DNA of 64,000 bases from Leucocoprinus leucothites (taxonomy: Eukaryota; Basidiomycota; Agaricomycetes; Agaricales; Agaricaceae): NCBI GenBank assembly GCA_013368445.1, contig JAACJO010000009.1, positions 434,001-498,000 of the forward strand. The letters run 5' to 3'. Position numbers and translations under genes: made by a program. Shown here piece after piece: positions 55,707 to 64,000 of the stretch. Under the pieces are notes generated by a model that was given only the letters and a program-made list of their open reading frames with translations, was not told the origin of the DNA and made no database searches. How positions within the stretch are numbered: the first letter of the stretch is position 1; each line of letters opens with the position of its first letter.

Positions 55707-58423
55707 ATGGCCACAAAAACCGATGTAGGCTCTGGCTTTGGCTCAAGGCTTCCAACAGCAGTCCTTGTTCTCGCCGGCATCTCTACTCTTGTTGCTGTCT
55801 TCGTTTCAACAATGTCCATTGTCTTTCAACTCAAGAACTACCGCAAACCAATCCTTCAGAGGTGCGTTTCTGTAGTTGACATACGTAACAATGCTTACAG
55901 AGAACACTAGAATGGTTGTGAGGATTATGGTCATGGTACCACTCTACGCGATCTCATCCCTCATTTCCCTGTTTTCGGTCGAGGCAGCATTTGTCATTGA
56001 CGCAATTCGAGATATTTATGAAGTGAGCATATGTGTTTTATGGTATTCCATTGGCTCAGCAGGTTTTGGAAGCTTGGACGTGCCTAACAAGTCCCCTTGT
56101 ACTCACTTATCCTGCTTTCAGCTTGGTTGGAGCAATGCCATTGCTATCGTGGAATGTGCCACTGACTAATGTTGTATTCCAGGCCTTCGTCATTTATTGC
56201 TTCTTTGAGTTACTTCTAGGATACCTTGGAGGAGAGCGATCCCTTCTAATTATGCTGCATGGACGACCGCCGAAAGAGCACGCCTTTCCTATCAGTATTT
56301 TCAAGCGGGAAATCGATGTCAGTGACCCATACACTTTCTTATTCCTGAAGAGGGGCATTTTACGTTGGTATTCTACCTACCAGGAGCCTGTATGAGCAGC
56401 TGATGTTGATCCCTCACTAGAATATGTCCAAGTGAAGCCCATTCTTGCCGCAGCAACCCTGATTTTGAAGGCAGTGGGCAAATACAACGATGGTAACTTC
56501 CGCGCCAACTCTGGCTACCTCTATGTCAGTATTGTTTACAATACCAGCATCTGCTTGGCATTATACTGTCTAGCCATGTTCTGGGTCTGCGTCAATGACG
56601 ACTTGAAGCCTTTCAGGTGAGTCCTAGCCCCGTTTCTTAGCTACATCCAGCTAACCCCCTCCTCCTCTAGGCCGGTACCAAAATTTCTCTGCGTGAAAGG
56701 CATTCTTTTCTTCTCATTCTGGCAGTCCATTGGAATTTCGATCCTAGTCGCTGCCCAGGTCATCTCACGTCTTGGCCCTTACAAGGATGCGGAGCATATC
56801 TCGGTCGGCCTCAACGATTCCTTAATCTGCTTGGAAATGCCATTCTTTGCCATCGCCCACAACTACGCCTTCTCCTATAAAGATTTCATTGATTCCAAGA
56901 TCTCCTATGTCGCCCGCATGCCTTTCTACTATGCATTCCGTGACGCATTCGGCCTACGTGACGTCATCGAGGACAGCAAGACGACACTTCGTGGCGAAGG
57001 GATGGACTACCGTGAGTTCGAACCCGCGGAAGGTTTCATGCATCAAGGTGTAGGACGTGATCGTCGCATTCGTGCCGGCCTCCGCTATAGTAAAGGCGGT
57101 CAACGGAAATATTGGCTGCCGAAAACTACCGCCGAGCCTCCTGGCCGAGGAGAACGGGCTGTTAACCGTGCCATTGCACGAGTTGCGGGCCGTGATCAGA
57201 CAGAAGAAGTCCATGCTCCACTCCTCCCTTCACAAGCTCGTAGTGTTGTCCATCTAGCACCGGATATGCAACCTGATGAAGAACACAATATCTGGGAGGG
57301 TGGAGTGGAAGATGCTGAAGATGGGTATGAATTACCTTTCGGAGACCTCGATGACGCCATCGAGGAATTGTTCGAACACAGCAAGAAGTACATTTTTGGC
57401 GACTATAATTATCCTTGTATTGATGTGAGCTCGGAGCAAGCCAGAGAGGTGATGTGGTCAGAAGAGGAACGTGTCCTCAGAGATGAAAGAGGAGCCTGGT
57501 TTTCTCCGATTCGGGGTGCAAAAGGAAAGTTGGCGTTACAAGGGCGGGAGAGACCCGCTTGGGAGGGCTACGGAGCGGTTGGGACTACTGTACAGCAGAG
57601 GCGAAACGGTGGCAGCGACGATTATCTCACTATCGGCGATGCAGGACATGAGCCCGTTATTGACCACGATCAAGTCGACCTTCAACTCGATCCTGAGGGT
57701 CCCAATGATTCCCATTCAACAAACGTCAAGCTACACTGGACCAAAGGCCGTAGCGCTGACGCAGTATCGCCAGCGAAAACACAAATGCATCCTCCCAAAT
57801 CTCATCAATCAAAAACGAAATCACGTCAACGAGGTTTTGGCCACGTTGCCGATACGGGCGTTCCAAAGGAAACGTCTTCTGCAGGTCCGTCATCGGCGGG
57901 AAGTAGCTCTCCAAGCCTCGGAATCCCAGGTTCTTCTAACACTAACCGGGTCCGCTCACCTCCAACATTGTCTCGAAACACCTCTCGAGGTACCCATCGT
58001 GGTAGTCATGGCAGCTCGCCTATTCTACCGTCGGATGCAGTCGACTTGGTTGTCGAGGATAACACAGCTGCTGAAAAGGAGCAAGCGAGGGAAAGACGCA
58101 AAGGCGAGCCGGCGATGCGTGGTCCTGGCTTGAAGAAGGTGTATAGGCGGGGGTTTGAGGCTCAAACACCTAAAGGGGAAGTTGCGAAGGGTGAAGTGGA
58201 GGTGGAGGACACAGATCCTGATCGGAGGAGAGTTGAGCTTGGAGAACAGGTGTTGGAAGAGGTTCAGCATGATGTCCGTCGTGATGAGCCGCCTGAGTCT
58301 CAAGTATGGGAGCCGGATAATCCAGAAGGAGTTGTGGCCAGAGCCCAGACACCTCCGCTTCATGCCCGTATGTCAGAAAACAATTTGGATGATCTTCCAG
58401 TGCACGACAACCCTTGGGCATGA
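55707..58423 (+). CDS. DUF300 / Ost-alpha (TMEM184-like) membrane protein
   Basis: Five exons: 55707-55861, 55911-56022, 56183-56363, 56421-56616 and 56671-58423. All joins keep frame (KPILQR/MVVRIMVM, DIYE/AFVIYCFF, RGIL/QYVQVKP, KPFR/PVPKF). The N-terminal half has about seven hydrophobic segments with family hallmarks: VPLYAISSLISLF, FVIYCFFELLLGYLGG, NDGNFRANSGYLYV, PVPKFLCVKGILFFSFWQS and CLEMPFFAIAHNYAF. The C-terminal ~480 residues are hydrophilic, acidic and Ser/Pro-rich, with SDDYLTIGDAGHE and a YGAVGTT segment, long for the family but usual in fungi. Related animal proteins transport organic solutes; in fungi the role is not established, and vacuolar membrane location is reported for some relatives. 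An earlier ATG at 55546 is in another frame and ends at 55728. Confidence 0.9.
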
Positions 58424-58687
58424 TTGTTCCTGTGAGAGAAATGTCCCTTCTTTCTTCTGTCGGTGCCAGAAGTGTGTATGATGTTCCATTCAATTTATAT
58501 CTGCATTCCTATCAATGGCTTCGTATCGTTTTCGGAACTAGAACAGGCGCCTTTGATCTGGAACACTTGTAGTAACAGCTATACTGCACTAACTCTTTGA
58601 GCTTATATAAGAACAATAATCCATACTTTAAACTGATTCTATCCCTTAGATAGTTGAATTCTCAGCTCCAGTAATCTCGTGGTTCTC

Positions 58688-59514
58688 CTAGAGGTGAGCA
58701 AGGATCTTTTCAGCGCTCGAGTTTTCCAGACCGAGGCCACCTTCAGTCTGGAAAGTTCATTAGCATCAACGGTGTGTTATTTCTGGAAGAAGCCACATCT
58801 TACTGCAATGTAAACCACTTTAAGGTCGTCAAGGATAAGAGCATATCGTTGGGTGCGAATACCGAAGCCGACTGCAGTTAGATCCTTAGCAAGACCGAGG
58901 GCACTGGACCACTGGGCGTTAGGATCAGAGGCATAAACAATCTACTTTATAATTAGAATCCGCAGTTACGTCGATAACGAGTTGATTCACTGACCTTATC
59001 TGGGATCCCTCCTGTACGACCCCAAGCGCTCATTACGAAGGGATCGTTTGCGGCAAGAACGACGATCACGTCAACCCCTTTCTTGGAAAGGGCATCGTAA
59101 TTCTTAATAAACCCGGGGACATGCTGCTGATGGCAAGTAGGCTGTAATCTTTGTGAGATCGAGATCATGGGGCAAACATCCCTTTCTCGAACGCACTGTG
59201 AAAGCACCAGGAGTAGACACAATCACGACTTTCTTGCCTTTCCACTCCTCGAGGGTATTGTAGTCCTGGGCTACATGACAGTTGGTTGTGTGTTTACTTT
59301 GTTATCTTCGTCATGCAACCAGGGGGTTGGCTTACGTTTTCCACAAGCAGACTGGGAATCCGAAGGTAAAGATCATAACCAAGGTAGATTGAATTGCGAA
59401 GGCACTTACACTGTCTGCGAGTTCAGGCGTATAGGGAACGTGCTTCAGGATACCCTTAGGGATCGTGTCGCCAACTTTCACCGAGATCTGTTCGTTGACG
59501 GTTACTGAAGACAT
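58688..59514 (-). CDS. Peroxiredoxin, Prx5/PMP20 type
   Basis: Minus-strand, about five exons. It starts MSSVTVNEQISVKVGDTIPK at 59514. Exon 2 holds WKGKKVVIVSTPGAFT; splicing adds PTCHQQHVPGFIKNYDALSK, which places the peroxidatic Cys in the PGAFTPTC motif. Then come KGVDVIVVLAANDPFVMSAW, ASDPNAQWSSALGLAKDLTA and IRTQRYALILDDLKVVYIA, and a last exon TEGGLGLENSSAEKILAHL with TAG at 58688. These are the hallmarks of thiol-dependent peroxidases that reduce H2O2 and alkyl peroxides. No second resolving Cys is evident in the exons read, and no N-terminal targeting peptide. The C-terminus AHL is not a perfect peroxisomal SKL-type signal but could be a weak variant. Divergent transcription from the intergenic space upstream is possible. 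Confidence 0.9.
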
Positions 59515-60838
59515 TGTGCAAATTGCGTGTGAGTGCCCCGAAGATTTTTCTTATTCTTGCTTTGCAATTTTGGTTGCTTGATTTATACGTTCTCCTGTGA
59601 TCAAACCACCCATTTTTGCGATAAGATGACGAATGGTTTATATTCATCACATGATCCTGATTATGAATGCGGCGTAGATAAGTAACACGCCCGAATTGCT
59701 ATCTCCTAGGTCATTGGGTGGAGATAATATAGGTTTTTTTCAGTGGCAACAGATGCGTTAGCCGGAGAGTTCAACTTTCCGTCCGGGTAGCTACCATTGC
59801 CGGTTATAGTCTACTGAGCTCATTCCATTTCGTTTGGCAAATGTCACGGTCAAACAGTGAAAATCGGATGGAGGGATAACCGGAAACTCAATGCAAGCCT
59901 TCAAAGCTTCGATATCGGTCGTCAAAATGCGCTTTTGCTGTTCCCGAGTTTGAGGTAACGCCGAGCAAATTCGTAACTCGTTTTGCTTGACTTGGGACAA
60001 CCTGAATCACCCGGATCGTGAGGAAATTAATGACGCTGGGTTCCGGGAACATGCTCTGGGTATTGTTCGGACGTCATATGTTGTAGAATATTTATGCATT
60101 TATTTGTAGACTTCCCATAAGATAAAGGTACTTGGTGAAGCTGGCCTGGAGCCGAGACGTTCAACGTTTAAATTTAAATTTGAGCGTTATACTGAACTGT
60201 GGGCCCAAGTTGAGTGATCCGGACTTGACCGAAGAAAGCCGAAGGGTGCTCCGATGCCGAGATAACGGCTGATGACGGCGCACATCTGGCTCCTGCGACT
60301 GTCATGATCTCAATCAGATACATCCATGGTTTACCTTCGCTGTGATCAGGCTGACAACTTTATCGAATCTCGCACAGGTCGTAGTTCCTCTAGCGGGTAT
60401 TAGTTAAATGCTCAGTCTATTTGTCTAAAGCACGGAGGCCGACGGACAAGGGACAGCTTAGGCTTTAATGGAGATCCGGACCTCGTTTGAACCGTTTCAT
60501 TTCAATCTCCATGGTGCCAGCAATTAGGTTCTGCTACCATCAGACCTGCGAACAAGAGATCTGACATGGCGCACGTCATCCGGGAATTCTAATAGAAGCT
60601 TCATCTTACTTGCCACAGCGCTTCGCCAAAACTTGCGAAGCCCGAGTGTGAGTGATTAATCAAGAACAGAATTGGACCTAAAGCATTGACAGTATATTTA
60701 GACATGATGCTTGCTACTGATGTCCAGCGGTACGTTCACATCACCCTGACTGTGATGCATATCTCGCCACACATAAAATGCGGGAAGTGAATTGAATCAC
60801 CAAGTGATTCTCCCCAACCATCCCTCAGACTTCATCAT
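59515..60838. other. Intergenic region
   Basis: No gene recognised. It contains an AT palindrome (aaatttaaattt near 60175). A 69-codon minus frame at 59791 lacks a motif. Confidence 0.4.
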
Positions 60839-60934
60839 GTATGAGAATTTCATCCTTATGAACTTGTCCCTGGCCCTCATCTTCATCGATATCTGTTCAG
60901 GACACATTCCCTCCAACCAATCGTACGGCTCGTT

Positions 60935-61294
60935 GTGAGTTGCAATGGCGAGCAATACAGAGTGGTTGATATCACCGGAGCACCTAATGGCACATGGGTT
61001 CGGGAACGAATTTTATCCAAGGTGTGTGAGCCTCCAATCCTACGAGCGCAATTCCTCACATCCGCAAAGCTCAACATACCAGACGACTCACAAGCCGCTT
61101 TCTCGATTTTCCCATCTGAAATTGGCTCGTTCGCACTTGGTGACCCCTTGAATGATCGCGAGTTGTTCACCTTGTGTCGAAAACATGGGGATCCCTCCGG
61201 TGGTCTCAAGTTTTTTGTCTCAACATCACCAGATAGACCTCCGATGCATTACGATCCTGGGCCTAATAGCGACTTGCCACCGGTACGCGATTAA
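60935..61294 (+). CDS. Possible Ras-association/ubiquitin-like domain protein, partial model
   Basis: Frame with GEQYRVVDITGAPNGTWVRE, then a likely intron (GTGTGTGAG at about 61021 to GCAAAG at about 61068) joining ERILSK to LNIPDDSQAAFSIFPSEIG, then LNDRELFTLCRKHGDPSGGL and FFVSTSPDRPP. The order resembles the RA-like domain found before the kinase in fungal MAP kinase kinase kinases, but no kinase domain follows in the window. A downstream open segment (61380-61640) may be another exon (THATRFTTNTDGRAHVPPI-like). It may be a stand-alone domain gene or a pseudogene. Start and end uncertain. Confidence 0.4.
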   Translation: MSCNGEQYRVVDITGAPNGTWVRERILSKVCEPPILRAQFLTSAKLNIPDDSQAAFSIFPSEIGSFALGDPLNDRELFTLCRKHGDPSGGLKFFVSTSPDRPPMHYDPGPNSDLPPVRD

Positions 61295-61649
61295 TGCATG
61301 GCTCTGTTGGACTTACCTTACATGGAATTACAGTCCTTCTTTGGATTACACAGAGCGCCACGCCGTTAACCAAAAACCCAGGAAGCTCAATATCTGCTAT
61401 ACTGTGGAACCCCGAATGCATAGACCCCATGCTACTCGTTTCACGACCAACACCGATGGCCGAGCCCATGTCCCTCCCATCAGCAACGTGCCCAAGTGTA
61501 AGATTAGCGAATCCCATAACCTGACATTTTGTAAATCCCAGTTTCTATGTATACCCTTCAATCGAATCACGACGAACAAATTCTTGGCAGATTCACCACC
61601 ACTCACCTCCGGTAATTGTTCCGACTCCCAGCAACAGCTCTGATGATCA

Positions 61650-63436
61650 GGGAACACAGCCTCTACCCTTTTCGCGCCTTCCAGATGGGATTAAGTCAAG
61701 ATATAATCACATAAAGATAGCAGTCCTTTCGTCGCATGAGAAGGTGCTCTCAGTTCTATTAACATTCTCTACTCGACGCACGAAAGGTTTGGCGATCTAT
61801 ACCCTCAAATTCCATGCTCCTTTGGTACCATAGCCCGCAGAGGCCCTCATAGCCCCATTTGCAGCGCGCCTGAATTCTTGACATGAACCGGACAGAAGCC
61901 TTTGGATCAACCTTATGTCTATATTTTTCCACCTTCACGGAAGATTCAAAACACGAGGTTGGAGAGGTGAGGCTCATGGTCTAACCATGTGCGTTTTATT
62001 AAAGACCTGAAACACTCTCAACAATCCTTCCATTCCGGCATGGGGAATTGGACTCACACCTTGCTGCATCAGGGAAGCACGCCGAATCGGTAACCCAATA
62101 GTGTGGGCCAGTATCCCCTGCAAACATAGGTACATAACATTCATTCCCAGAGCAGCTGTGGCATCGATGAGAAGCATGTACGCTCGCCGTTGATTCTTGC
62201 TGCCTGTGCCATCCTTAGGTGCCAAACTCTAAGGGCAGGACTCGGCATCAGAGATGGACTCTCACGTAGGCTCCTGCATCTAGCCAATAGCAGATCCGTG
62301 TCGGGGGCCGAGGCGTAATCCTTGGGCATGTCTTGAGAATCCTCTTCACGGTTGTAGAAATGAAAATGCAAGTCTATCGCTATGACCAAATGAGAAGTGA
62401 CCTTTGTAACGCTGCCGTGATACTAGCACCTCTCTATCCAAACTCAGATTCCCCCGCCCCTTGGATTTACCCACTTCCTAGCCTGAAGGATGAATAATGA
62501 GGCATCTCAATGCGGTGAAGAGGCGAACCCGGGACAGGCGAGTGTATTTCAAATACCCACAATTCCGTGAATTTCGTCTCGTGACTTGAAACGCTGAATA
62601 GTTCCGAATGATATAGACGTGTATTCTAGAAAACATCAGAGCAGGATAATTCCTGCCGATTTCTTACCTATTGATTAAATCAAGAGGGAGGTGCTGGTCT
62701 TTGACTAACTTAGCTGCAGGTGTGCCGGCGCTTCACGCTTCAAGTGTGAATGAAGGCGTTCTTTTTGTCCCATTGAGGAAGACGCCAAGGAACTTGAAGT
62801 GTTTCAGGTGTCGCAGAAAGGGACAGTGATGGATTCAAGAACGATCGGACCTTCCGCTCCAGCTACTCATCCAATCTACCTGAAACTGGTTTCTTCGGAA
62901 GAGCAGCTGAGCTAAATCATTCGAGCTAGGGGCCTTTATTTTAATATCGCTGGGGAGACTCAACTTCCAATTCTTGGAGAGGCTGAATACCAAACCTACT
63001 TTTCCCAGGGGAGAACAACAACTCAAACCCGAGTTGTAGGGAATTAAGCAAGCGACAAGGGCCTCCAAGTAAACCGTCAGTACACGCTACCCCTATTGCG
63101 CATAGTCAATCCCTGAATTCAGCAGCCAGAGCTAACACAAATTCTGTAGTTCTAACGTAAAAGTTGGGAAACATTTCATACCAGCGACAATGCTCCGGTT
63201 TCACCTGTCGCCAACGAATAACAATCAACGTCAGCCTAGTGCCTGGCACCCACGGGGGCTCAGGTTGGGTATTTGGAAACTTCCTTACTCAGGCAGCAGT
63301 GACTCAGTAGCCTATAACGAGGTGTTATCTAATTCAAGAAACTCTCTGAAACGGGCCCCGTAATTCTACTTGTGTATTGAGTCGTCGTTTGAACGCTTGA
63401 ATCTGAAAGCCAACAAGTTCTTGTACAGCGTTTTAT
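61650..63436. other. No gene recognised
   Basis: Short frames occur on both strands (for example 62141-62389 minus), none with a recognisable motif or convincing splice context. Confidence 0.35.
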
Positions 63437-63900
63437 TCAAGGGGTATAATACAAAAATAGAACTATTGTACTGTCGTTCAATATCCCAGTGTGGCTGACA
63501 AGGTCGTAATTAGGGGAGGATACCACAAGGTAGAGACAAATTGGAATATGACGAGAGCAGTGTCGATATGTACTACCACCGGTAGTCTTCTGGTGGCTGG
63601 CTTGACCTTCACCCCCAGGACTTGGACCTGAATGAGCTGCTTTTGAGCCAGAATTAACCCCATCCTTTGGCCCTCTTCCAGAATCATTAGCGCCATGTCC
63701 TGAGGTTAGCATTACAGTCTCATGAGAGAATCAAAATCAAGTGTTTCAGACACACTCAGGAGCTTGATCTTCCCATCTAAATTTATGGGGAGAACAAGAA
63801 GCAGTGATGAGCTTCTTAACTTTCTAAGATGGACAAACGCCAGACTCACTCGTCTTCTTGGTCGCCGTCATTGATATCGGGGAAATTCAGATCCTACACA
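63437..63900 (-). CDS. Possible C-terminal exons of a minus-strand gene
   Basis: The minus strand reads DLNFPDINDGDQEDE near 63890-63850 followed by a GT donor, then MLTSGHGANDSGRGPKDGVN at 63712. The Gly/Ser-rich composition could be coding. No family recognised, and the gene may extend past the window. Confidence 0.25.
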
Positions 63901-64000
63901 CTGGAACTACTTCCTTGTCACCAATATCCTGGTGGTGTTTACAGGTTCCTATTGCACACCTCACGTCGAAAGCATTTCCCACTCTACTATCTAGTTTAGA

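Noticed and set aside
57471..58133. 220-codon plus-strand ORF inside the DUF300 gene
   Set aside because: Shadow of the long last exon in another frame.
63478..63696. Second minus-strand frame at the window end
   Set aside because: Overlaps 63437-63712 in another frame without any motif.

Overview
The window looks like a stretch of a filamentous basidiomycete genome, probably an Agaricomycete. Host genes are split by short spliceosomal introns (about 50-70 nt) with GT..CTRAY..AG signals. One tRNA gene has a short intron. The mobile-element load (chromodomain Ty3/gypsy elements, a DIRS-like element, a Helitron) is typical of that class. I cannot name the species.

Layout. 1-3.3 kb: a G1/G3/G4-motif GTPase gene whose last visible intron has become 24 tandem copies of an intron-like 68-bp unit. 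3.3-6.5 kb: AT-rich, gene-poor DNA with a non-autonomous terminal-inverted-repeat element and an LTR scrap. 6526-15437: a nearly intact family-1 chromovirus (663-bp LTRs, TSD GACTA) inserted in a dispersed repeat. 15.5-19.05 kb: a decayed DIRS-like element with a 1.36-kb insertion. 19.05-25 kb (minus strand): a decayed Helitron carrying a family-2 solo LTR. 25-27.5 kb: non-coding repeats with a possible tRNA-derived SINE. 27.5-36.5 kb (minus strand): family-2 chromovirus copy A, old and CpG-depleted, with a nested family-1 solo LTR. 36.5-39.4 kb: LTR debris, a second family-1 solo LTR and unassigned sequence. 39387-48151 (minus strand): family-2 copy B, young, TSD GCTTT. 48.2-64 kb: a host-gene island with hypothetical genes, a pepsin-type aspartic protease, tRNA-Gly(GCC), a small cysteine-rich surface protein, a DUF300/Ost-alpha-type membrane protein, a Prx5/PMP20-type peroxiredoxin and a possible signalling-domain gene.

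How the parts work together. Both chromovirus families encode Gag, then Pol (protease, RT, RNase H, integrase, chromodomain), then a third ORF of about 450 codons with two zinc knuckles. In both, a 12-13-nt sequence about 2 nt inside the 5' LTR is complementary to a site in the LTR 33-34 nt downstream of a TATA-like box. That is the arrangement expected for Tf1/sushi-type self-priming of reverse transcription. Family 1 also has a textbook -1 frameshift heptamer at the Gag stop, followed by a hairpin. Disabling stops in both young copies are mostly CGA-to-TGA changes, which points to CpG-directed mutation of mobile DNA. All coordinates of spliced genes are read by eye and should be treated as models.
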